Assembly: GCA_042095055.1 (NCBI GenBank)
Contig: JBELBZ010000009.1
Coordinates: 1 to 63,974 of the forward strand
Length of the DNA: 63,974 nt
Source of the DNA: UBA8752 sp042095055
Lineage (GTDB): Bacteria > Bacteroidota > Bacteroidia > Flavobacteriales_D > Sanyastnellaceae
Direction of reading: 5' to 3'
Position numbers and translations under genes: made by a program. How positions within the stretch are numbered: position 1 is the stretch's first letter; every line of letters starts with the position of its first letter. The notes below the pieces were generated by a model. It saw only the letters and a program-made list of their open reading frames with translations. It was not told where the DNA came from and made no database searches. Below are positions 8,213 to 16,113 of this stretch, in pieces.

Positions 8213-10669
8213 CTAAAGTTCGACAATTAGACCAATGGCGGGGATGGCAGACCCGGCACTGGCCTGAATGTACCGCGGTTGGTAACGGGAAGGGTTCAAC
8301 GGATCGGCCACGGGCACACCCGTTGCCGCATCCCTCACGACATCCAAGGCAGGCGGAGCATCCGGTACTTGACCGAACAGGTTTTGGATGTCCATGAAGA
8401 CGTCCAAGCTCCAATTCTCGAAGAACCACTTTTTGTCGATGCGAAGATCCAATTGACTAAAGGAGGCGTTGCGCCCTGAATTGAGTGCTGCATAATCCAA
8501 CTGCGGTGTACCCTGACTGTTCCAATATGCCTGATCCATCGACACATCGATGTCATAAGGTGTAAAGGGCAAGCCTCCGCTGTACAGCCAACGGGCCCCG
8601 ATTTCCCAATCCCGCTTCAGCTTTGCGCCGCCAGTGAGGGACACAATGTGCCGGCTGTCCCAGGCACTGGGTGCATAGGTCCCTTCGAACTCGTATTCTG
8701 AACGCACCCATGTGTAAGCCAGTAACCCATACACCCCTTTATAGAGTCGGCGCTGGGCCAACACCTCCATGCCGTATGAACGCCCTTGGCCATCAAAACG
8801 AACAGCTTCGTTTCCTACTACACCAAAGTCCGCCCCCAAATTGGCCAACGCAATGCCCGTGGCTTTGCTGACAGGAGTGCCGTCGTACCCCTTCATGAAG
8901 CCCTCCACTCCTAAAGTCGTGTTGCGCTCACCGATGTCATAGCGCAATCCTGCCACCAATTGATCACACATGACATAGCCCGCATCCGGGGCATTGACCC
9001 TCACCCCAGATTCGGCATACCCCAGAATCAACATGGAGGGAAGCTGGTAATACCGGCCAACATTGGCATTCAAGCTGAGGCCAGGCAGCACATTCCATCG
9101 CACAGCCAACCGAGGGCTCAACTGCCGGAGGGGATTGGACATGTTGTCATTCACTTCGTTTCCATCTACCCTGACCCCTCCACTGAGCACGACCCGTCCA
9201 TCCGCCATGGACTTTGAACCTTGAACAAAGGCCCCATACTCGTGCATGTCAAACGCGCTCTCGAAGTCGATGGTCACCAAAGTGTCCTGCGAGAAAATGA
9301 ACCGCTGGGTGAGGGTGCTGTTGTTGAACTTGGCGAATTCATACTGTGCTCCCCAGGTCAATTTGGCTCCGCCGTCACCGTAGATGCGGCGCTCCAACCG
9401 GACCTTATTCTCCATTTCCTGAGAGAGGTAATCGAGGGTAAGGGGCAAGTTGACATCGTTGTCCTCATGCTTGTAAGCGCGGTTGCTCAGCATGTTGCGG
9501 CTCGCCACCCATGTCCATCTGCCATTGTCGGTGAACCGGTCGTACTTGACGCCCATGGCGTAGTTCCACTGCTGGTTGACTTGCAGCGCATCGAGAATGG
9601 CCACTCGGTTGAGGTAGTCTTCGGCGGTTGTGTCGTCTGCTACAGACAAATTGAGCTGAAAGTCATCGTAAGCCCCGATTCCGAGGACCGTCCACCGTTC
9701 GTTGGGACTTGATTGGTGCACCCACTTGAATTGGAAGTCATTGTAAATGGGCAGGAAGGGCAGGCCCAACACCTCAAACAAAAACTGCAGATAACTGCGG
9801 CGAGCGCTCAAAATCAACGAACTGTTGGGCCCCGTAGGCCCTTCAAAAGTCAACCCAAGATCACTGGTCCCCACCACAGCATTGGAGGTCCATTCGTCCG
9901 TTCTGGCCGTCTTAAAACCAAACTCCATCACACTGGACAAGGCATTTCCTCGGGTGGCGGGAAAAGCACCCGAATAAAACTCTACTTCTTCTACGAGGTC
10001 CACATTGATCATCCCTACGGGGCCTCCACTGGCGCCTTGCGTGGCGAAATGGTTGATGTTGGGGATTTCGATGCCATCGATGTAGAATCGGTTTTCGTTG
10101 GGGGCACCTCCGCGGATGACGATGTCGTTTCGAAAACTGGGGATGGCGGCCACGCCGGGCAAGCTGCGGATGGCCTTGCTGATGTCACGCCCTCCTCCTG
10201 GATTGCGCTTGATTTCATTGGTGCCAATGCGACGCAACGAAACGGGAGCCTCCTCCTCCCCTTTGCCAACGGTGGCCTCGACTTCAGCTGCTTCAATGGC
10301 CACAGCCAGCGGAGACATCTCGACCGTAAGGAAAGCCGCCCTTGACGGAGTCACCTCCACCTCCAACCTTGTGGCACTCTGGTATCCGATCGAGCTAAAT
10401 GACAAATTGACAAGACCTGGCTTGACCCCCAAAAGCTCAAACGCCCCCTCGAGATCGGTGGACACGCCGTTGGTCCCTCCCTGAATGACCACAGAGACAA
10501 AAGGCATGGGCGCACCTGTAACCTCATCCACAACAACCCCGCGTACGGCTGCATCCTGAGACAGGACCGAACCAACACCAAAAAACACCCCCAAACACAG
10601 GGTAGAGAAATGCCTAAAAACAGGCACAGCCTGCATCTTGAAGCACATAAGATTGGAAAACCAAGTCAT
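8213..10669 (-). CDS. TonB-dependent outer-membrane receptor
   Basis: This 818-residue protein has a signal peptide ending near LSQ (about residue 39), then a CarboxypepD_reg-like domain (VRGVVVDEVTGAPMPFVSV, about 42-125), a plug domain (about 145-260, with IRGGAPNENRFYIDGIEIP), and a long beta-barrel to the C-terminus. This is the usual Bacteroidota layout. It would import a substrate bound at the outer membrane using TonB energy. No SusD partner is adjacent, so a glycan-type SusCD pair is unlikely and the substrate is unknown. Internal ATGs at 10648 and 10636 are alternative starts closer to the signal peptide. The S4 and GNAT genes follow with almost no spacing; dnaX lies 40 bp upstream on the same strand. 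Confidence 0.88.
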   Translation of the reverse strand: MTWFSNLMCFKMQAVPVFRHFSTLCLGVFFGVGSVLSQDAAVRGVVVDEVTGAPMPFVSVVIQGGTNGVSTDLEGAFELLGVKPGLVNLSFSSIGYQSATRLEVEVTPSRAAFLTVEMSPLAVAIEAAEVEATVGKGEEEAPVSLRRIGTNEIKRNPGGGRDISKAIRSLPGVAAIPSFRNDIVIRGGAPNENRFYIDGIEIPNINHFATQGASGGPVGMINVDLVEEVEFYSGAFPATRGNALSSVMEFGFKTARTDEWTSNAVVGTSDLGLTFEGPTGPNSSLILSARRSYLQFLFEVLGLPFLPIYNDFQFKWVHQSSPNERWTVLGIGAYDDFQLNLSVADDTTAEDYLNRVAILDALQVNQQWNYAMGVKYDRFTDNGRWTWVASRNMLSNRAYKHEDNDVNLPLTLDYLSQEMENKVRLERRIYGDGGAKLTWGAQYEFAKFNNSTLTQRFIFSQDTLVTIDFESAFDMHEYGAFVQGSKSMADGRVVLSGGVRVDGNEVNDNMSNPLRQLSPRLAVRWNVLPGLSLNANVGRYYQLPSMLILGYAESGVRVNAPDAGYVMCDQLVAGLRYDIGERNTTLGVEGFMKGYDGTPVSKATGIALANLGADFGVVGNEAVRFDGQGRSYGMEVLAQRRLYKGVYGLLAYTWVRSEYEFEGTYAPSAWDSRHIVSLTGGAKLKRDWEIGARWLYSGGLPFTPYDIDVSMDQAYWNSQGTPQLDYAALNSGRNASFSQLDLRIDKKWFFENWSLDVFMDIQNLFGQVPDAPPALDVVRDAATGVPVADPLNPSRYQPRYIQASAGSAIPAIGLIVEL

Positions 10670-10709
10670 AAAGGAGCAACAAGGGAAGCTGCGGTAGGTT
10701 CAAGCCCCC

Positions 10710-11552
10710 TTACCCCAAATCGAGATCCAACCTCACACGCAGTTCTTCGAGCGCAGGGTTATCGGACGCCCAGTGGTGGTAGCGGTCCTTGGGGGTCAAG
10801 AACTTAGGAGCGGCGACCTCTTCCCCCACCTCTACTTCGAAGGCAATGTTTCCATTGCCAATCCTCAACCTGAGGAAATGCAGCAACGCTGTGGCGCACT
10901 CCTTGAGCTCTTCGTACTGCACGTTGTTGGCCACCACCAACTTCAATGATGGATCCTCAAAAGTCAACGCTCCTGTGGCGAGCGTGGCAGCCATCCCCAT
11001 TTTGTTTTTGTCCCGCAAGTCTTGGATCAAATCTGCCCAGGCCGACCTCACGGCATCCTCGTCATAGGCGCCCACCAACTTTGATGTGTCGGACAAACCA
11101 TCACCTTCCTCGCCTTCTCCAGTGACAGATCCAGGAACGAGCATACTCCGACCGGCAAGCAGTGCCCCCAGCTTCCCCGTGGGCGCCTTCGACACTTTGG
11201 GGCGGCCCAAGGTGGTAGCGAGGTCGGCGTCAATTTCCTTTTCCTCAGAAGCCGGGTCCATCTGCTGAGGACCGCCCGTCTCCGCGTCCGCATCAACCAC
11301 TTCGTCCGGGACCTGCGAAGCCCCGGTTAGCGCTTCACCCACCGAAGCTACGGGAGCCTCATGTTGGGTTGGCTGAGCCTCAAGTGAGGGCTCTATTTCT
11401 TCTGAGGGCCCTGTTCCTAAGGCTGCTCCCACCGAAGGGCTGGTCTCAGCAGGTTGGAGGGAAGGCAAATCCGATTCATGGGCTCGGGTGACCTTGACCA
11501 AGTCATTGCCAGGCGGCAAAACAGCACCCCATCCTAAGATGGAAACGAGCTC
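10710..11552 (-). CDS. dnaX: DnaX C-terminal (tau-specific) region, in a shifted frame
   Basis: This frame continues DnaX beyond the A10 run: ELVSILGWGAVLPPGND..., an acidic, low-complexity linker of about 110 residues, then a folded C-terminal domain (from about SKLVGAYDEDAVRSAWADL) ending NPALEELRVRLDLDLG. That ending is the typical end of Bacteroidota DnaX. It lacks an obvious start of its own; a TTG at 11519 is the first candidate. It is reached from the upstream dnaX frame by losing one A (or gaining two) in the run at 11554-11563. In E. coli the tau-specific part binds DnaB helicase and the polymerase alpha subunit. Fused, the protein would be about 640 residues, normal for the phylum. 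Confidence 0.8.
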   Translation of the reverse strand, partial: ELVSILGWGAVLPPGNDLVKVTRAHESDLPSLQPAETSPSVGAALGTGPSEEIEPSLEAQPTQHEAPVASVGEALTGASQVPDEVVDADAETGGPQQMDPASEEKEIDADLATTLGRPKVSKAPTGKLGALLAGRSMLVPGSVTGEGEEGDGLSDTSKLVGAYDEDAVRSAWADLIQDLRDKNKMGMAATLATGALTFEDPSLKLVVANNVQYEELKECATALLHFLRLRIGNGNIAFEVEVGEEVAAPKFLTPKDRYHHWASDNPALEELRVRLDLDLG

Positions 11553-12636
11553 ATTTTTTTTTTGCCCCCTCCGCGCTGACCGCTTCGAGGGAGCCGATGC
11601 GCATCAGCATCAGTTCGACCAACAGTCTCGGATGTCGGGATATTCGATATTGCTGATCGGCTTCGTTGGCCTGGCCAATGGCACCGACCAAAAAGTGCAA
11701 ACCACAGCGTTTCGCCTGTTCGCTAAAACGCCCCACAACCGACTCACCCGCTTCCATCAGACCGAGGGTGGACTCATCCTTGCACACCATGAGGTTGCGC
11801 AAATGTTGACCCAACCCTGTGACGAAATGGTGGGCATCAAACCCTGCCGCCACCACTTCTTCAAGCTGCAGCAACATGTCTCCAATGCGCCCTTCCAAAG
11901 AAGCATCGACGATGTTGAAGTACACGTCGTGACCCAGGACATTTAAATGTCGCGTGACCGCTTCATAGGTGACACCTTCGCTGCTCGAGGCGACCATTTG
12001 ATCGAAGATGCTCAAAGCATCCCGCATGGCACCATCCGCCCTCTGGGCGATCACATTTAACGCTTCCGACTCCGTGTTGACCCCCTCTTGCCCCGCCACA
12101 TAAGCAAGGTGCTCAGCGATGTCTCTCGTGGTGATCCTTCGGAAGTCGTAAATCTGACAGCGCGACAGTATTGTGGGAAGAATCTTGTGCTTTTCCGTTG
12201 TTGCCAGGATGAACACCGCATGTCGAGGAGGCTCTTCCAGCGTCTTCAAAAAAGCATTGAACGCGTCTTTGGACAACATGTGCACCTCATCGATCACATA
12301 CACCTTGTATTCACCGTCCTGTGGCGGAATCCTCACCTGATCGATGATGCTCCTGATGTGCTCCACGCCATTGTTGGATGCTGCGTCGAGCTCAAAAACA
12401 TTGAAGCTGCGCTCCGCCTGTTCAGCAGTGAAGCCGTTAATGGCATTGGCAAAAATCCTCGCACAGGTGGTTTTGCCCACCCCACGTGGACCGCAAAACA
12501 GGTATGCCTGTGCAATCTGCCCACTCTCGATGCTGTGGCGCAGCGTATCTGTGATGGACCGCTGCCCCACTACGGTTTCCCAAGTGGTCGGCCTATACTT
12601 CCTCGCGGAAACAAGGAATGAGTTGCCCTGTGACAT
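11551..12636 (-). CDS. dnaX: DNA polymerase III subunit gamma/tau, clamp-loader ATPase part
   Basis: This 361-residue protein covers the AAA+ clamp-loader region. It has Walker A GPRGVGKTT (49-57), Walker B VYVIDEVH (112-119), sensor 1 LATTE (144-148) and the SRC motif (158-160), followed by the lid and collar domain. It loads the beta sliding clamp onto primed DNA. The four-cysteine zinc module found in E. coli between Walker A and DAASNN is absent, as in other Flavobacteriia. The frame ends TGA directly after GCA AAA AAA AAA, so as read it gives a gamma-like short form. The tau region follows in another frame. It is divergent from rpsF. Confidence 0.93.
   Translation of the reverse strand: MSQGNSFLVSARKYRPTTWETVVGQRSITDTLRHSIESGQIAQAYLFCGPRGVGKTTCARIFANAINGFTAEQAERSFNVFELDAASNNGVEHIRSIIDQVRIPPQDGEYKVYVIDEVHMLSKDAFNAFLKTLEEPPRHAVFILATTEKHKILPTILSRCQIYDFRRITTRDIAEHLAYVAGQEGVNTESEALNVIAQRADGAMRDALSIFDQMVASSSEGVTYEAVTRHLNVLGHDVYFNIVDASLEGRIGDMLLQLEEVVAAGFDAHHFVTGLGQHLRNLMVCKDESTLGLMEAGESVVGRFSEQAKRCGLHFLVGAIGQANEADQQYRISRHPRLLVELMLMRIGSLEAVSAEGAKKK
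11554..11563 (-). other. A10 slippery run at the gamma/tau boundary of dnaX
   Basis: Ten consecutive A on the coding strand are followed at once by TGA. The reading frame of the C-terminal domain differs from that of the ATPase part by +1 (equal to minus 2). Slippage of RNA polymerase on the homopolymer, or ribosomal shifting, could yield both gamma and tau, as known for Thermus dnaX. A sequence error in the homopolymer is the alternative. Confidence 0.65.
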
Positions 12637-12743
12637 GATTCAAAGGTGGGGATTGCAAGGCAAAAAACACTGTTTCAATTTTGCACAGGAGGCCCACATT
12701 TTGTCTGTGTCAGGGCCGATGTGAAGAATCCTCGATGAACCTA

Positions 12744-12774
12744 TTGTGATACACAGGCATTTCGCGTAGATTTG
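12744..12774 (+). promoter_or_regulatory. Promoter of the rpsF operon (TTG-N20-TAGATTTG)
   Basis: TTG at 12744-12746 and TAGATTTG at 12767-12774 are separated by 20 bp, an exact fit to the Bacteroidota primary-sigma consensus TTG...TAnnTTTG. Transcription would start about 15-20 bp before the rpsF ATG at 12797. Confidence 0.6.
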
Positions 12775-12796
12775 CGCCCCCTTTGCGACAAGCATA

Positions 12797-13183
12797 ATGA
12801 CCCGGAATCGATACGAAACTGTCTTCATCATCACGCCAGTCCTGTCTGACGAGCAGACCAAGGACGTGATCAAGAAGTACAAGGACCTCCTGAAAGATAA
12901 GGGAGCCAAAATCACCCATGAGGAGAATTGGGGCATGCGCAAGCTTGCCTACCCCATCCAAAAGAAGTCCACGGGCTTCTACTATTTGATGGAGTTTGAA
13001 GCCGATGCTTCCGCCATTCTTCCCTTCGAAACCGAATTCCGCAGGGATGAGCGGGTGATCCGCTTCCTGACGACCCGTATGGACAAGTTCCACATCGAAT
13101 ATGCTGAAGGCCGCCGCGACCGTGAAACGGACCGCCGTGAGAAGCCCAAGCAGACTGCCGCTGGGACTGAAACCAAAGCCTGA
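12797..13183 (+). CDS. rpsF: 30S ribosomal protein S6
   Basis: This 128-residue bS6 protein (MTRNRYETVFIITPVLSDEQ...) contains the conserved NWGMRKLAYPIQKKSTGFYY stretch at the heart of its ferredoxin-like fold. The C-terminal tail is charged and disordered (RRDRETDRREKPKQ). It binds 16S rRNA together with S18 on the platform of the small subunit. It is the first gene of rpsF-rpsR-rplI, with a clear promoter upstream and 20 bp to rpsR. Confidence 0.97.
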   Translation: MTRNRYETVFIITPVLSDEQTKDVIKKYKDLLKDKGAKITHEENWGMRKLAYPIQKKSTGFYYLMEFEADASAILPFETEFRRDERVIRFLTTRMDKFHIEYAEGRRDRETDRREKPKQTAAGTETKA

Positions 13184-13203
13184 ACGCACCAGATTCAACG
13201 ATC

Positions 13204-13470
13204 ATGGCCGATAACAAAAACGTCCGTTACCTGAACCCGATCGCCATCGACACGAAGAGCGAACGGTACTGCCGCTTCCGTGAGAAGGGCTTCAAGTACA
13301 TCGACTACAAGGACCCCGACTTTTTGCTGATGCTGATCAACGAACAGGGCAAGATTTTGCCCCGCCGTTTGACCGGAACCAGCCTCAAATACCAGCGTCG
13401 CGTTGGAAAGGCCATCAAAAAGGCCCGCCACATCGCTTTGCTTCCTTACCTCGCTGACCAGCTGCGCTAA
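13204..13470 (+). CDS. rpsR: 30S ribosomal protein S18
   Basis: This 88-residue bS18 protein has the central signature RRLTGTSLKYQRRVGKAIKKAR. It assembles with S6 on 16S rRNA in the platform. The length is slightly longer than in E. coli because of a short N-terminal extension typical of Bacteroidota. It lies between rpsF and rplI in the usual order, with short spacers on both sides. Confidence 0.97.
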   Translation: MADNKNVRYLNPIAIDTKSERYCRFREKGFKYIDYKDPDFLLMLINEQGKILPRRLTGTSLKYQRRVGKAIKKARHIALLPYLADQLR

Positions 13471-13493
13471 GCAGCAGTCTAACCCACTGCGTC

Positions 13494-13940
13494 ATGGATG
13501 TGATTCTCAAGCAGGATGTCGACCGCCTCGGAGCGAAAAACGACATCGTCACCGTCAAGAACGGCTTTGCCCGCAACTACTTGATCCCAAAAGGGTTTGC
13601 TGCCGTTGCTACGGAGAGCGCCCGCAAAGTGGTCGCCGAAACCTTGCGCCAGCAGTCCCACAAAGCCCTGAAGGCTTTGGAGGATGCCAAAGCCTTCGGA
13701 GAGAAGATCGCGGGCATCTCGCTCAAAATCGGAGCGAAAGCAGGCGAGAGCGGAAAGATTTTCGGTTCCGTCAACAACATTCAATTGGCTGAGGCCATGA
13801 CCAAGGCAGGACACCCGGTTGACCGTAAAAACATCGACTTGGGGACTGAAGTCATTCGCGACTTGGGCACCTACACCGCCAAGGTGAAGCTGCACAAGGA
13901 GGTGATCGTCGACATCTCTTTTGAGGTGGTCGCCGAATAA
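13494..13940 (+). CDS. rplI: 50S ribosomal protein L9
   Basis: This 148-residue bL9 protein has an N-terminal rRNA-binding domain (MDVILKQDVDRLGAKNDIV..., with KNGFARNYLIPKGFA), a long connecting helix, and a C-terminal domain containing GKIFGSV and HKEVIVDISFEVV. It binds 23S rRNA near the L1 stalk. It is the last gene of the ribosomal operon, closed by a strong hairpin terminator 31 bp downstream. Confidence 0.97.
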   Translation: MDVILKQDVDRLGAKNDIVTVKNGFARNYLIPKGFAAVATESARKVVAETLRQQSHKALKALEDAKAFGEKIAGISLKIGAKAGESGKIFGSVNNIQLAEAMTKAGHPVDRKNIDLGTEVIRDLGTYTAKVKLHKEVIVDISFEVVAE

Positions 13941-13970
13941 AATCCCGTCCTTTCAAGGACTTTTCATGAG

Positions 13971-13996
13971 AAAAGGGGGCTTTGCCCCCTTTTTTT
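13971..13996 (+). terminator. Rho-independent terminator after rplI
   Basis: AAAAGGGGGC, loop TTT, then GCCCCC followed by seven T. This is a strong GC stem with a U-tract. It sits directly against the start of uvrB, whose ATG is at 14007, leaving no room for a separate promoter downstream of it. Confidence 0.9.
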
Positions 13997-14006
13997 GTGC
14001 CTGACA

Positions 14007-16043
14007 ATGGCTGCATTCAAACTCCACAGCGACTTCGAGCCTACCGGCGACCAACCTGAAGCCATCCGCCAACTGGTGGAAGGGGTGGAGAGCGGCATTC
14101 GGCACCAGACCTTGTTGGGGGTCACGGGTTCCGGAAAGACCTTTTCGATGGCCAATGTGATCGAACGCACCCAGCGTCCCACCTTGGTGTTGAGCCACAA
14201 CAAAACCTTGGCGTCTCAGCTGTACAGCGAATTCAAGGAGTTTTTCCCAGACAACCTCGTCGAGTACTTCGTCAGCTACTACGACTACTACCAACCCGAA
14301 GCCTTCATCCCTTCCTCTGGCACCTACATCGAGAAGGACCTGGCCATCAACGAAGAGATTGAGAAGCTTCGCCTTTCTGCCACTTCCGCCCTGCTGAGTG
14401 GACGCAGAGACGTCATCGTAGTGGCATCCATCAGCTGCATATACGGCATTGGCAATCCTGTTGAATTCCACAAGAGCGTCATCGAAGTCCAACAAGGCCA
14501 AGTCATCAGCAGAAATGCCCTGCTGCACCGGCTTGTTGAAAGCCTCTATCACCGAACCCGTGGGGAGTTCAACCGCGGATCCTTCCGCGTCACCGGCGAT
14601 GTTGTAGACGTCTTCCTCGCCTATGCCGACCACGCGGTTCGCATTCACTTTTGGGGAGATGAAATCGAACGCATTGAAACGATAGACCCCGAAACTGGTC
14701 AGGTGCTGCACGGCTTTGACAGCTTGCGGATCTACCCTGCCAACCTGTTTGTGACCGGAAAGGACACCCTGAATCAATGCATCTGGGAGATACAGCAAGA
14801 CATGGTCAAACAGGTGGAATGGTTCAACAGTCAAGGGCGTTTCATCGAAGGCAAGAGGCTCGAAGAACGCACCACCCACGACCTCGAGATGATGCGGGAG
14901 CTCGGATTCTGCAATGGCATCGAGAATTACAGCCGCTATTTCGACCGCAGAGAACCCGGGCAACGTCCTTTCTGTCTGCTGGACTACTTCTCCGATGACT
15001 TTTTGCTCGTGGTGGACGAAAGCCACGTGACGGTGCCGCAGGTTGGCGCCATGTATGGAGGAGACAGGTCGCGCAAAGTCAACCTGGTGGAACATGGATT
15101 TCGGCTCCCCTCCGCTTTGGACAACCGTCCATTGATGTCGGAAGAATTCGATGGCATGGTGCATCAAATCGTCTATGTCAGCGCGACCCCCGCAGATTAC
15201 GAGCTCGAGAAGAGCGAAGGCGTCGTGGTTGAGCAACTCATTCGCCCTACCGGTCTGTTGGACCCCCCCATCGAGGTCCGGCCGTGCAAAAACCAAGTGG
15301 ACGACCTCATCGGTGAAATCCGTAAAACCATTGAAGCGGGCGACCGCATACTCGTCACCACACTGACGAAGCGCATGGCGGAGGAATTGTCGCGGTATTT
15401 AGACCGGTTGCGCATTTCCTGCTCGTACATCCACTCCGAGGTGAAGACCTTGGACCGCATCGAGATCATCCGCAACCTGCGCGAAGGGGTGATCGATGTG
15501 CTCGTTGGGGTCAACCTCTTGAGGGAAGGCCTCGACCTCCCCGAGGTTTCCCTAGTGGCCGTCATGGACGCGGACAAAGAGGGCTTTCTGCGGTCCAACC
15601 GGTCGTTGACGCAGACGGCAGGCCGCGCTGCCCGAAATGTGGATGGGCGCGTCCTGATGTATGCCGACAAAATCACCGATTCTATGGCCCAAACCATAGA
15701 AGAGACCTCGAGGAGGCGCGAAACACAAGAGGCCTACAACAAGAAGCATGGCATCGTACCACAGCAGGTGAAGCGTTCAAAGAAGACGGTTTTTGAGCAA
15801 AGCGAGCTCATCGATGAAAGACCCTCCCCCATCGCCGCCGAACCTGCCGCATCCGGCGTGGGCATATTGGAAGACCCCGTCGTGGCAGGTTACGTGAAAG
15901 CCCAAGACAAAAAGGCCATGGACAAGCTTATGGCCCGCACGCGGAAAGAAATGGAACGTGCGGCCAAAGAGCTGGCATTCATGGAAGCTGCCAGACTGAG
16001 GGACGAGCTTTTTGCCATGGAGGGTGCAGTGGCCAATTGGTAG
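14007..16043 (+). CDS. uvrB: Excinuclease ABC subunit UvrB
   Basis: This 678-residue protein is the DNA-damage recognition helicase of nucleotide excision repair, working with UvrA and UvrC. Visible features are Walker A GVTGSGKT (about 34-41), the beta-hairpin that clamps damaged DNA (YYDYYQPEAFIPSSGTYIEK, about 91-110), helicase motifs V and VI (VGVNLLREGLDLPE; QTAGRAARN), and a C-terminal UVR motif for UvrC binding (about 630-670). I chose ATG 14007 over an upstream TTG inside the terminator U-tract. The length matches the family. The start lies only 11 bp after the rplI terminator, so how it is transcribed is unclear. Confidence 0.96.
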   Translation: MAAFKLHSDFEPTGDQPEAIRQLVEGVESGIRHQTLLGVTGSGKTFSMANVIERTQRPTLVLSHNKTLASQLYSEFKEFFPDNLVEYFVSYYDYYQPEAFIPSSGTYIEKDLAINEEIEKLRLSATSALLSGRRDVIVVASISCIYGIGNPVEFHKSVIEVQQGQVISRNALLHRLVESLYHRTRGEFNRGSFRVTGDVVDVFLAYADHAVRIHFWGDEIERIETIDPETGQVLHGFDSLRIYPANLFVTGKDTLNQCIWEIQQDMVKQVEWFNSQGRFIEGKRLEERTTHDLEMMRELGFCNGIENYSRYFDRREPGQRPFCLLDYFSDDFLLVVDESHVTVPQVGAMYGGDRSRKVNLVEHGFRLPSALDNRPLMSEEFDGMVHQIVYVSATPADYELEKSEGVVVEQLIRPTGLLDPPIEVRPCKNQVDDLIGEIRKTIEAGDRILVTTLTKRMAEELSRYLDRLRISCSYIHSEVKTLDRIEIIRNLREGVIDVLVGVNLLREGLDLPEVSLVAVMDADKEGFLRSNRSLTQTAGRAARNVDGRVLMYADKITDSMAQTIEETSRRRETQEAYNKKHGIVPQQVKRSKKTVFEQSELIDERPSPIAAEPAASGVGILEDPVVAGYVKAQDKKAMDKLMARTRKEMERAAKELAFMEAARLRDELFAMEGAVANW

Positions 16044-16113
16044 GATTGAACCACCTTGCAACCTGAAGAAGGCCGAAGGCGTCTTCACTCTACCTGCAAG
16101 TAGAAATCAACCG

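Noticed and set aside
9221..10345. Two plus-strand open frames (163 and 210 codons) inside the TonB receptor gene
   Set aside because: They are antisense to a clear outer-membrane receptor and match nothing recognisable.
13953..15296. A 447-codon minus-strand frame opposite uvrB
   Set aside because: UvrB is continuous and family-typical on the plus strand. The antisense frame is a GC-codon shadow that also runs through the terminator.
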